DNA from: Sphingobacterium pedocola
GTDB lineage: Bacteria > Bacteroidota > Bacteroidia > Sphingobacteriales > Sphingobacteriaceae
DNA: 64,000 nt
Reading direction: 5' to 3'
NCBI RefSeq assembly: GCF_015209965.1
Contig: NZ_MU158689.1
Coordinates: forward strand, 744,196 to 808,195
Part shown: positions 1-8,252 of the stretch, piece after piece
Layout: each line of letters opens with the position of its first letter
Position numbering within the stretch: the stretch's first letter is position 1
Made by a program: the position numbers and the translations under genes
The notes under the pieces: generated by a model
The model's input: the letters and a program-made list of their open reading frames with translations, nothing else
Told to the model about the DNA's origin: nothing
The model's database searches: none

Positions 1-86
1 TCATGGCTATCGTTTAAAGCTTTGGAAACTGTAGATACCGATAGGTTCAAAACTTTAGCCATTTCCTTAAGTGTTACCTTGCCCAT
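1..86 (-). CDS. LacI-family transcriptional regulator, N-terminal fragment
   Basis: The first 28 codons of a gene that runs off the left edge of the window. The translation begins MGKVTLKEMAKVLNLS and continues VSTVSKALNDSH, the classic LacI-type helix-turn-helix that reads the operator (VTLKEMA, then the recognition helix around SVSTVSKALN). An in-frame TGA lies two codons upstream of the ATG, so the start is fixed. The sugar-binding domain lies outside the window, so effector and targets cannot be named. A TATTTTTG box sits 27 bp upstream on the same strand. The family call is firm, the function beyond it unknown. Confidence 0.85.
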   Translation of the reverse strand, partial: MGKVTLKEMAKVLNLSVSTVSKALNDSH

Positions 87-113
87 TCTTCAACGTCTAA
101 TTTCTTAAAGATA

Positions 114-121
114 CAAAAATA
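114..121 (-). promoter_or_regulatory. -7 promoter box for the LacI-type regulator
   Basis: Minus-strand TATTTTTG matches the Bacteroidetes -7 consensus TAnnTTTG and lies 27 bp before the regulator ATG. No well-spaced -33 TTG is visible. Confidence 0.5.
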
Positions 122-143
122 CATCTGAGTTAATCCAAATTTA

Positions 144-791
144 TTATCTCAAGTCTACCACTTCAAAATTCGGATATTCCTTGTTATTAAATACAAATTG
201 TGAACTTGGAATACGATGATTGACATACAGTTTGTGGATCGTATACGTGTATTTAGAACCCGATTTGTCATAAATACTGACATCATGGATATGTTTGTTT
301 TTATTTATACGCACTTTAATTTTGAAATAGTTCTTTTTGGTGTCTAAAGGAGCCATTTCAATGACAGATAGTGTATTTGCCCCTACTTTCTCATCAGACA
401 TCCCTATGTATTTAAAACCGGTTTTGTAAAAAGTAAAAAGGTTATTCGGACCGATAACATCTGTGCTATTGTCTGCGTCGGTTATTTGAATTTCCTTTTC
501 TTCTTTCAAAATCGTCCATACAGATTGACCGTCTGAAATAAGTTGTTGATCCTTAAGTCGAATCTGATATTGATTTTTAACCTTGTTAAGGAATAAGGTA
601 CCTTGATCCGAATAAGACTTGTTTTCAGCATCGGTAACCAAGAATCCGAAGTCGGCTTGTGCGGTTTTATAGCTGTCATACTTTTTGGCTACTTCATCCA
701 ATATTTTTTTTGCACCGGTATCCGATTGCGCATTTGTAACAAGAGCAGCAAAACCAAGTAGTAATGTTAAAATGCAATGTGTTTTCATCAT
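144..791 (-). CDS. LolA-like outer-membrane lipoprotein carrier
   Basis: A 215-residue secreted protein: residues 1-21 form a signal peptide (hydrophobic LLLGFAALVTNA, then Q). The rest has the LolA/LolB-like beta-sheet pattern of periplasmic lipoprotein carriers, including GTLFLNKVKNQYQIRL, then DGQSVWTI and a late VNHRIPSSQFVFN strand. LolA-type proteins ferry lipoproteins from the inner to the outer membrane. The start ATG immediately follows the ftsK stop codon with no gap, so the two are probably cotranscribed; a second ATG directly follows the first. Family assignment rests on length, signal peptide and strand pattern, so a LolA-like relative with another cargo is possible. Confidence 0.8.
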   Translation of the reverse strand: MMKTHCILTLLLGFAALVTNAQSDTGAKKILDEVAKKYDSYKTAQADFGFLVTDAENKSYSDQGTLFLNKVKNQYQIRLKDQQLISDGQSVWTILKEEKEIQITDADNSTDVIGPNNLFTFYKTGFKYIGMSDEKVGANTLSVIEMAPLDTKKNYFKIKVRINKNKHIHDVSIYDKSGSKYTYTIHKLYVNHRIPSSQFVFNNKEYPNFEVVDLR

Positions 792-3407
792 CTAATTTTG
801 ATTTTTTAATGTTTCTAAATATTGCTCTAAGGAATATTCATCTGGATAAAGTACTTCTCTAGCTTTACTTCCTTCAAATGGACCTACAATTCCGGCAGCC
901 TCTAACTGATCGATGATACGTCCAGCTCTATTGTATCCCAGTTTTAGCTTGCGCTGGATTAAAGATGTAGAGCCTTGTTGATGCATAACGATTAGACGGG
1001 CAGCTTCTTCAAAAAGTTGATCTCGATCAGATAAGTCGAAGTCCATTGAGCCACTCCCTTCTCCCGATTCATCGACATATTCTGGAAGCATGAATGCTGA
1101 AGGATATCCTCTTTGGCTTCCGATGAAGTCAGATATCCCTTCAACTTCCGGGGTGTCTACAAAAGCACACTGTATACGGATCAAATCGCTTCCAGTGGCT
1201 AAAAGCATATCTCCACGGCCGATAAGCTGATCGGCTCCGCCCGAATCCAAGATCGTTCGTGAATCAACCTTAGACAGTACACGAAATGCCAAACGCGCGG
1301 GGAAATTGGCTTTGATTGTACCAGTAATGATATTTACCGAAGGACGTTGTGTCGCAATAACTAAGTGAATACCCACTGCGCGAGCCAACTGTGCTAAGCG
1401 CGCAATTGGAGTTTCAACCTCTTTTCCTGCTGTCATCATCAAATCTGCAAATTCATCAACAATAAGAACTATAAAAGGTAAGAATCGATGACCCTCCTCA
1501 GGGTTTAATCTGCGGTTGATAAATTTTACGTTATATTCTTTTAAATTTCGTACTTGTCCATTTTTAAGCAGATCATAACGCTGATCCATTTCGATACAAA
1601 GGGAATTAAGCGTGTTGATTACCTTTTTTGTATCGGTAATAATAGCGTCCTCCTCTCCGGGAAGCTTGGCAAGGAAATGACGTTCCACTTTCTTGAAAAG
1701 GGATAGTTCTACCTTTTTCGGATCTACCAATACAAATTTTAGTTCTGAAGGATGCTTTTTATATAATAAAGAAGTCAAAATTGCATTTATACCGACAGAT
1801 TTACCCTGCCCGGTAGCTCCGGCGACCAACAAGTGAGGCATCTTGGCCAGGTCTGCGATATAGACTTCGTTAGAAATAGTTTTACCTAATGCAATAGGTA
1901 AATCCATGTCTGTTTTTTGAAACTTTTCTGTTGCTAAAACCGAACGCATGGAAACCATCTCCGGATTGCTGTTAGGTACTTCGATACCGATTGTTCCTTT
2001 GCCCGGCATTGGTGCAATAATACGGATTCCTAAAGCCGCTAGACTCAAGGCTATATCATCTTCCAGATTTTTTATCTTTGAAATACGAACTCCTGGTTTT
2101 GGAATTATTTCATATAAAGTCACCGTTGGACCAATAGTAGCTTTAATGTGTTCAATTTCAATGTTGTAGTTTCGTAATGTGTCTACAATTTTATTTTTAT
2201 TAGCTTCTAGTTCGTGCTGGTTGATGGTTATTTTACCACTTCCATATTCTTTCAACAATTCCAGTGTGGGGTATTGGTAACCTGAAAGATCAAGTTTTGG
2301 ATCATATTCTCCGAATTGGGCTACAAGATCATTTGCTGTTATCGCTTTTTCTTCCTTTACTTCCGCTACACTCAAAACAGGTTCGTCTGTATGATTTGGT
2401 GTTTCGATTTCTAAAGGAGTGTCCAACGACAATTCAATCTCTTGGCGATCTATGTCCGTACTTTTTGTCGTGTTTTGAGGAAAAGGCGGTTTGGTGTCAA
2501 AATGCACGCTTTTTACAATTTCGTTTTCATCCAATCCTTCTTCTTCGAAATCATGTTCAAAACTTACATTGGGGGTAATTGCTGTTTTAGAAGGCGAAAC
2601 GACGGGATTTGTTTTTACTGTATTTTCCCTGAAGGAGGCTGCTTCGCTACTGGACTCGATATCATCTTTATATTCAGAAACCTTTTTGTTTAGTTTTTCT
2701 TTTTGAAACGAGAATTTAAGATCAAAATTATAAACCAATATTAGTACCGTTAGGTAGGCAAATATCAATAAGCCCGCTACTCCGAGTTTTCCGATTTGTG
2801 CATTTAACAACTGATTAGTCCAATAGCCAAATTTTCCTTCTAGAATATGGGGCGTCTCAGCGATATAGTCCTGAATAAAACCTAACGTTACCGACAAGTA
2901 AATAATGCCTAAACCCGAATAAAGCAGTGTCTTCCAAATAGGGAGTAAAGATTTACGGTATATTAATTTGTATCCTACTACAAAAAGAATTAAGATGAAC
3001 AAAAAAGAAGCGATGCCAAACCATTCATATATAAATTGATTGGATAATAGGGCACCAAGTTTGCCTAACTTATTCTGTACAACGACTACGTCTATCGTGT
3101 CATCTGTTATTTCTTCATTAGTACTGAATAGCGTGCTCCAACCACCATTACTGATTGCAATATAACTTTGGTCGTCTTTCCACGTAAATAAATATGAAAC
3201 AAAAGATACTGCAAATGCAAAAGCTGTCAATAATAGCAACAGCCCAAGTATCTTCAGCACTTTGCGTTGACCTTCCGAAAAATCTATATTATCAAATGAT
3301 TTAACAAATGAATCTCTTTTCTTGTAAGTGATTTTAGTCGATTCTTTGCCTTCTTTGATTGTTCTAGATTGTCCGCTATTTTTGAATGTATTTCCTTTAT
3401 ATGCCAT
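792..3407 (-). CDS. ftsK: FtsK/SpoIIIE DNA translocase
   Basis: A septal DNA pump that clears chromosome ends during division. From the chosen start (MAYKGN) the 871-residue protein has four N-terminal membrane helices (about residues 53-77, 127-147, 155-180, 207-227), a polar linker, and the RecA-like motor with Walker A GATGQGKS near 530-537 and Walker B VLIVDEFADL. The C-terminal gamma winged helix (GSTSLIQRKLKLGYNRAGRI, then IDQLEAAGIVGP) normally reads KOPS/XerCD sites. An upstream ATG at 3452 would add 15 residues, but a TAAGTTTG promoter box lies between the two ATGs, favouring 3407. The gene directly abuts the LolA-like gene. Confidence 0.95.
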   Translation of the reverse strand: MAYKGNTFKNSGQSRTIKEGKESTKITYKKRDSFVKSFDNIDFSEGQRKVLKILGLLLLLTAFAFAVSFVSYLFTWKDDQSYIAISNGGWSTLFSTNEEITDDTIDVVVVQNKLGKLGALLSNQFIYEWFGIASFLFILILFVVGYKLIYRKSLLPIWKTLLYSGLGIIYLSVTLGFIQDYIAETPHILEGKFGYWTNQLLNAQIGKLGVAGLLIFAYLTVLILVYNFDLKFSFQKEKLNKKVSEYKDDIESSSEAASFRENTVKTNPVVSPSKTAITPNVSFEHDFEEEGLDENEIVKSVHFDTKPPFPQNTTKSTDIDRQEIELSLDTPLEIETPNHTDEPVLSVAEVKEEKAITANDLVAQFGEYDPKLDLSGYQYPTLELLKEYGSGKITINQHELEANKNKIVDTLRNYNIEIEHIKATIGPTVTLYEIIPKPGVRISKIKNLEDDIALSLAALGIRIIAPMPGKGTIGIEVPNSNPEMVSMRSVLATEKFQKTDMDLPIALGKTISNEVYIADLAKMPHLLVAGATGQGKSVGINAILTSLLYKKHPSELKFVLVDPKKVELSLFKKVERHFLAKLPGEEDAIITDTKKVINTLNSLCIEMDQRYDLLKNGQVRNLKEYNVKFINRRLNPEEGHRFLPFIVLIVDEFADLMMTAGKEVETPIARLAQLARAVGIHLVIATQRPSVNIITGTIKANFPARLAFRVLSKVDSRTILDSGGADQLIGRGDMLLATGSDLIRIQCAFVDTPEVEGISDFIGSQRGYPSAFMLPEYVDESGEGSGSMDFDLSDRDQLFEEAARLIVMHQQGSTSLIQRKLKLGYNRAGRIIDQLEAAGIVGPFEGSKAREVLYPDEYSLEQYLETLKNQN

Positions 3408-3430
3408 GAAAATGTGATAATTTCCCCATA

Positions 3431-3438
3431 CAAACTTA
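3431..3438 (-). promoter_or_regulatory. -7 promoter box for ftsK
   Basis: Minus-strand TAAGTTTG, 23 bp before the ftsK ATG at 3407. It lies inside the longer reading frame that starts at 3452, which argues against that longer start. Confidence 0.45.
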
Positions 3439-3710
3439 AAAAAAATAGCCATAAAAAGTGTGGTGTTCAGATGTATTTCTAGTAACTTGTAGCAATTCCT
3501 TGCCTTATTACGTTTTTATTCATATATAAAGGTCATGTGGAATATTGTTCATGTCTTGTGGGTTTTAAAATGGATTATTTGCACTGACATTATTTTATAG
3601 ATAGAGGACTAATAGATTCATATACACTCGCTTCGCGCTATTTCAGAATGACGTATCGGTCTCGCCTTGGGCGAGTGAATATTTTTATATTATCAGTAAA
3701 TTAATACGCT

Positions 3711-4403
3711 ATGATGCCGAAAATAAGGGCTGTTTTGTGCAGTGTGCTATTTGTAATGTTGTTTGGCTGTGACAAGTCGGATATAGAAGGGATGTATGAC
3801 AGTCCGATTAATTTGTCGTCGGTGGGTGTGATTAACGCGGTGCCAGGATCGATTGGCATGGATGTATTTGTGAATAAAATTAAACTGAATAAAACAACCG
3901 AAAAACTTGTTTTTGGTGAGCATATTCCCTATAGAAATACATATACTGGAGAAGTTGAATTTTCTCTGACGAGTTATTCTGGAACCAAGCAAGAGATGTA
4001 CAGCGGAAGGTTAACGTTTGTTCCGAGTAAGATCTATAGTGTATTTGTTTATAAAGAAGGTGATCTAAAATTGTTGCAATCTGAAGATAACGTATTGTTA
4101 CCTGCTAAAGGCCAAGCAAAACTCCGTATAGTTCATCTGGGGGGTAATGTGGCATCTTTGAAGGTTTTTTCGGGCGATAAAGAAATTGATTTTCAGAATG
4201 TTAAATATAAGGATGTCTCTACGTTTATCAGTCTAGCTATTAATAAAAGATATAATTTGCAAATTACAGACGAGGATGCCGACGTCAAGGTAGAGCTAAA
4301 TTTTGAACCTCAAAATCAAGGCATCTACACACTATTAATCAAAGGTGATAAAAAAAGCAGTGTTGAAGGATTAGGTATAGATGCTAAGGTTATAAAACAT
4401 TGA
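3711..4403 (+). CDS. DUF4397-type lipoprotein
   Basis: A 230-residue predicted lipoprotein. The N-terminus has a hydrophobic stretch ending in the lipobox LFGC (Cys about residue 20), so it is probably anchored to a membrane from the periplasmic side. The body has the DUF4397 look: a first beta domain beginning VGVINAVPGSIGMDVFVN and a second starting AKLRIVHLGGN around residues 125-140. This domain is common in Bacteroidetes surface proteins of unknown role. Two ATG codons are adjacent at the start. It converges on tyrS and shares its terminator. No function can be assigned. Confidence 0.75.
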   Translation: MMPKIRAVLCSVLFVMLFGCDKSDIEGMYDSPINLSSVGVINAVPGSIGMDVFVNKIKLNKTTEKLVFGEHIPYRNTYTGEVEFSLTSYSGTKQEMYSGRLTFVPSKIYSVFVYKEGDLKLLQSEDNVLLPAKGQAKLRIVHLGGNVASLKVFSGDKEIDFQNVKYKDVSTFISLAINKRYNLQITDEDADVKVELNFEPQNQGIYTLLIKGDKKSSVEGLGIDAKVIKH

Positions 4404-4429
4404 AGGTGCAAGCGCACCTTCAATGTTTT
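4394..4429. terminator. Bidirectional terminator, DUF4397 gene / tyrS
   Basis: A perfect 16-bp stem (4394-4409 with 4414-4429) and a 4-nt loop, with A-run and T-run on either side. It overlaps the last codons of the lipoprotein gene and the first base pairs of the tyrS stop codon, so it can serve both convergent genes. Confidence 0.9.
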
Positions 4430-5711
4430 ATTCAGCTACGATTAGGAAGTAATTCTTCTTTCCTTTTTGAACGATTAAGTATTTGCTACTGATTAAGTTT
4501 GAGGAAGTAATGATCTGCTCAATGTTCTCTAACTTTTCTTTATTCAATGAAACTCCTCCACCTTGTATCATTTTACGTGTCTCACCCTTAGAGGGGAAGA
4601 CATGAGTATCCGTGGCTAATAAATCCAGAATATTAATTCCTTTTTCCAAATCGGCTTTGCTTACCGTGTACTGAGGGACACCTTCAAATACCTCTAAAAC
4701 GCCTTGGTGATCTAAATGGGCTAAAAATGCTAAAGAACCATTCCCGAACAAAAATTCAGTAGTCTTTAATGCTGTTTCGTAATCCTTTTCAGAATGAGTA
4801 CGGATAGTTATATCTTTCGCTAACGCCTTTTGAACCGTTCTTGTATGAGGCGCTGCATCATGCTCTGCTATGATCTGATCGATCTCTTCTTTCGGCTTTA
4901 ATGTGAAAATTTTAATCCAGTTTTTGGCGTCATCGTCTGACGTATTTAACCAGAATTGGTAGTATTTAAACGGAGAAGTTTTCTGAGGATCTAACCATAC
5001 TGCGCCAGATTCTGTCTTGCCAAATTTTTGTCCGTCTGCCTTTTTTATCAGTTGTGTCGTAATGGCGTAGGCTGTTCCTTGATCTTGACGTCTGATCATT
5101 TCACTACCGGTCACAATATTTCCCCACTGGTCGGATCCCCCCATCTGAACTTTACAATTGTGGTGTTTCCACAAATAGTAAAAGTCATATCCTTGGATCA
5201 ATTGATAGGTGAATTCTGTAAAAGATAAACCGTTGTCGCCTTCGAGTCGTTTTTTTACAGAGTCTTTTGCCATCATGTAGTTGACAGTGATTAATTTGCC
5301 GACATCACGAATGAACGCTAAAAAGCTGAAGTCCTTAAACCAATCATAATTGTTTACCATTTTAGCGTTATTGGCACCTTCTCCAAATTCTAGAAATTTA
5401 GACAACTGGTTTTTTAAACAATTTACGTTGTATTGTAATGTGTCTTCGTCCAGAAGGTTTCTTTCCGCAGATTTGAAAGATGGGTCGCCGATCATTCCGG
5501 TTGCTCCGCCTACTAGTGCTACAGGTTTGTGTCCCGAATTTTGAAAGTGAATCAATGTCATGATCTGTGTCAAATGTCCTACATGTAACGAATCACCTGT
5601 TGGATCAAAGCCTATATACCCTGCGACTTTTTCTTTATTTAATAACTCTTCTGTACCGGGCATGATGTCTTGAAGCATGCCTCTCCAACGTAATTCTTCT
5701 ACAAAACTCAT
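4428..5711 (-). CDS. tyrS: Tyrosyl-tRNA synthetase
   Basis: Class I aminoacyl-tRNA synthetase that charges tRNA-Tyr in the cytoplasm. The 427-residue protein carries the HIGH-type motif HVGH at 43-46 inside [12 protein letters not shown], the tyrosine pocket region MGGSDQWGN near 190-198, and the KMSKS-equivalent KFGKT at about 229-233. The last 60 residues look like an S4 RNA-binding domain ([19 protein letters not shown]). Length fits the bacterial TyrRS family. A TATATTTG box lies upstream at 5744-5751, and the gene stands alone as a transcription unit ending in a strong hairpin. Confidence 0.97.
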   Translation of the reverse strand: MSFVEELRWRGMLQDIMPGTEELLNKEKVAGYIGFDPTGDSLHVGHLTQIMTLIHFQNSGHKPVALVGGATGMIGDPSFKSAERNLLDEDTLQYNVNCLKNQLSKFLEFGEGANNAKMVNNYDWFKDFSFLAFIRDVGKLITVNYMMAKDSVKKRLEGDNGLSFTEFTYQLIQGYDFYYLWKHHNCKVQMGGSDQWGNIVTGSEMIRRQDQGTAYAITTQLIKKADGQKFGKTESGAVWLDPQKTSPFKYYQFWLNTSDDDAKNWIKIFTLKPKEEIDQIIAEHDAAPHTRTVQKALAKDITIRTHSEKDYETALKTTEFLFGNGSLAFLAHLDHQGVLEVFEGVPQYTVSKADLEKGINILDLLATDTHVFPSKGETRKMIQGGGVSLNKEKLENIEQIITSSNLISSKYLIVQKGKKNYFLIVAE

Positions 5712-5743
5712 GTGAAATGATTTAGAATTTTTTATTAAGATTG

Positions 5744-5751
5744 CAAATATA
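5744..5751 (-). promoter_or_regulatory. -7 promoter box for tyrS
   Basis: Minus-strand TATATTTG, 32 bp before the tyrS ATG. No clear -33 TTG at usual spacing. The short divergent gap to the AcpH-like gene (5712-5800) contains nothing else recognisable. Confidence 0.5.
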
Positions 5752-5800
5752 CAAGATTAAGCCGTATCTTACGATACGTAACACTATATAACTTTTCGCA

Positions 5801-6475
5801 GTGAATTTTTTATCCCATTTTTATTTTGAACGGTTTGCATTGGATGCTGAAAAGGTCTTAGGTGCATTGCTGCCAGACCTATTGAAAAATGCAGATAAAA
5901 GTTATTCTTTTCAAATTCATAAGTACGAAGATCGGCTCCACTTTCATCCGAAAAGTATCGCTTTGCACGAGGGGTGGATCCGACACGTGGAAGTGGATAA
6001 ATTGTTTCATAGTTCGGATTTTTTCTATACACATAGCCATACCTTACGTAAGCAAATTGAGTATACCGTACAGGATTTGCCGATCCGTGCTTCCTTTCTT
6101 GCTCATGTTAGTTTAGAGCTTTTACTAGATCACTTACTTATTAAGCATAGTATAGTAAACGTGAATAGACTATATGAGCATTTGGCCTCAATTGACCGCC
6201 CAGTTTTGGCATCTTTTCTGAAGGTGTTGGGGAGTGTGGATATTGGTCGTTTTTTATCTTACTATGATGGTTTTATAACATCGAAGTACATCATGCAATA
6301 TGAGGATATTTCTAATATCTCACATGCACTTTTCAGTATTTGCCGACGAATCTGGGATTTTAAAGAAAGTGAACAGCATGTGGTTGAATTAACCAATCAT
6401 TTGATCAATTATGAGGTCAACTATTTGAAAAATTATAAAGACATCTTTTTAGCAATTCAAGATAAAATAGAATAA
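5801..6475 (+). CDS. AcpH-like acyl carrier protein phosphodiesterase (DUF479)
   Basis: A 224-residue cytoplasmic protein of the AcpH/YajB family, which removes the 4-phosphopantetheine arm from acyl carrier protein. It starts MNFLSHFYF, the typical opening of this family (MNFLAH...), with GTG as start codon; no better ATG exists. The internal FLAHVSLELLLDHLLI block holds the conserved His/Asp residues of the HD-like fold. Length is slightly above the E. coli protein. It stands upstream of, and codirectional with, the amino acid permease (50-bp gap). The assignment is by family resemblance; ACP hydrolase activity in Bacteroidetes members is an inference. Confidence 0.8.
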   Translation: MNFLSHFYFERFALDAEKVLGALLPDLLKNADKSYSFQIHKYEDRLHFHPKSIALHEGWIRHVEVDKLFHSSDFFYTHSHTLRKQIEYTVQDLPIRASFLAHVSLELLLDHLLIKHSIVNVNRLYEHLASIDRPVLASFLKVLGSVDIGRFLSYYDGFITSKYIMQYEDISNISHALFSICRRIWDFKESEQHVVELTNHLINYEVNYLKNYKDIFLAIQDKIE

Positions 6476-6525
6476 ATGAAGTTATTTTATCATTTTTGTT
6501 GTCAACAAATTTTTTAATCTAAATT

Positions 6526-8220
6526 ATGGCAAATAGACTTTTCAGGAAGAAAAGCGTAGAGCAGATCTTGTCCGATTCGGAATCTCATGGATCGGGGTTA
6601 GCAAAAATTTTAGGCGTAAGAGACTTGGTGTCTTTAGGGATTGCAGCTATTGTTGGCGCAGGCATATTCAGCACGATTGGTTTAGCCTCATACAACGGAG
6701 GGCCAGCAGTTTCTTTGCTCTTTGTTTTTGTTGCATTTGCTTGTGTTTTTACAGCATTGTCTTATGCCCAATTTGCGAGTACTGTACCGGTCTCTGGAAG
6801 CGCCTATACATATGCTTATGTAGCATTTGGAGAGTTGTTTGCATGGATTATCGGCTGGGCCTTGGTACTTGAGTATGCTGTTTCAAATATGGTCGTTGCC
6901 ATTTCTTGGTCGCAGTATTTTGTTTCGATGTGTGAAGGTTTTGGTATTCACATCCCCCGTTGGCTTACGATGGCGCCGGCGTATGCCGCTGAAGCGCATG
7001 CCAAAATGCTAGAAGTAGGTGCAGCAAATCTAAACGGTATCGATAAAATCGGGCTACAAGCGTTTGAAACAGCTCCCCGCATAGCGGGACTTCCTATAAT
7101 TTTCGATCTACCTGCTGGGTTGATTACGGTTTTCGTGACCTGGCTGGTTTATATTGGAATTAAAGAATCCAGACGTGCCAGCAATATTATGGTCGTTATT
7201 AAGATAGGCGTCATTCTCGCTGTTATTTTCGGCGGATTATTTTTTGTAAAGCCGGAAAACTGGACGCCTTTTGCGCCAAATGGCATGGGAGGTGTATTAA
7301 GTGGTGTAGCGGCCGTATTCTTTGCCTTCATCGGCTTTGATTCCATTTCTACGACAGCGGAAGAATGTAAAAATCCACAGCGCGACCTTCCTAAAGCCAT
7401 GATCTACTGCCTCGTAATATGTGCTGTGTTATATGTTTCTATTACGCTGGTATTGACGGGGATGGTAAATTTTTCCGAATTAAACGTGAAAGATCCATTG
7501 GCCTATGTTTTTCATTACGTGGGATTCGATCAAATGGCGGGTATTATTTCCGTAACATCTGTTATTGCCATTACGTCAGCATTATTGGTTTTTCAATTAG
7601 CGCAGCCACGCATTTGGATGACGATGAGCAGGGATGGATTATTAAGCAAAAAATTCTCTAAAATACACCCGAAATATAAAACACCTTCCTATGCGACGAT
7701 TGTCACAGGCTTTGTCGTTGCTGTTCCCGCTTTGTTTATGAAGATGGATTTCTTCGTAGACCTGACCAGTGTAGGTACTTTCTTTGCTTTTATACTGGTA
7801 TGTGGAGGGGTATTGTATATGGATCATTCTGGGCTTTCCAAAAAATCTAAATTCAAGGTTCCGTATGTTAATGGTAAATATATCGTAGGGATAGGATTTA
7901 TAATTGGCCTTGTGTTGCTTTATGTATACGGTCAGGAGGGATTTTCAGAATGGAGAACGTTGGGGACGAAGCAAGTAATACTTCATAAGTCGCTCGTGGT
8001 GATATTCTGGGGGACTTGGTTTGTAATGAGCATATTTAGTTTTAAGTACAATTTCTCTCTCTTGCCTGTCACAGGGATATTAATTAATCTGTATTTAATG
8101 AGCGAGCTCGGCGCAAGCAATTGGTTGATCTTTGTCATATGGCTTATAATTGGATTGGTTATTTACTTTATGTATGGATACCGACATTCGAAACTCAATA
8201 GCGTAAAAGAAATAGTCTAA
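6526..8220 (+). CDS. APC-family amino acid permease
   Basis: A 564-residue inner-membrane transporter with about 12 hydrophobic helices. The first helix carries the APC substrate/ion motif VGAGIFSTIG around residues 42-51, and further family hallmarks are GSAYTYAYVAFGELFAWIIG and FFAFIGFDSISTTAEECKNP, the latter typical of the cationic amino acid transporter (CAT/YfnA-like) branch. Substrate cannot be fixed from sequence alone; a basic or broad-range amino acid is likely. Transcription ends at a strong hairpin overlapping the stop codon and shared with the convergent kup gene. Confidence 0.88.
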   Translation: MANRLFRKKSVEQILSDSESHGSGLAKILGVRDLVSLGIAAIVGAGIFSTIGLASYNGGPAVSLLFVFVAFACVFTALSYAQFASTVPVSGSAYTYAYVAFGELFAWIIGWALVLEYAVSNMVVAISWSQYFVSMCEGFGIHIPRWLTMAPAYAAEAHAKMLEVGAANLNGIDKIGLQAFETAPRIAGLPIIFDLPAGLITVFVTWLVYIGIKESRRASNIMVVIKIGVILAVIFGGLFFVKPENWTPFAPNGMGGVLSGVAAVFFAFIGFDSISTTAEECKNPQRDLPKAMIYCLVICAVLYVSITLVLTGMVNFSELNVKDPLAYVFHYVGFDQMAGIISVTSVIAITSALLVFQLAQPRIWMTMSRDGLLSKKFSKIHPKYKTPSYATIVTGFVVAVPALFMKMDFFVDLTSVGTFFAFILVCGGVLYMDHSGLSKKSKFKVPYVNGKYIVGIGFIIGLVLLYVYGQEGFSEWRTLGTKQVILHKSLVVIFWGTWFVMSIFSFKYNFSLLPVTGILINLYLMSELGASNWLIFVIWLIIGLVIYFMYGYRHSKLNSVKEIV

Positions 8221-8247
8221 AAGGCACGACTGTCGTGCCTTTTAGAC
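8215..8247. terminator. Bidirectional terminator, permease / kup
   Basis: A 33-bp palindrome: 16-nt arms 8215-8230 and 8232-8247 around a single base, with TTTT and AAAA inside the arms. It includes the permease stop codon and lies 5 bp from the kup stop codon, so it can stop both convergent transcripts. Confidence 0.85.
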
Positions 8248-8252
8248 AACAC

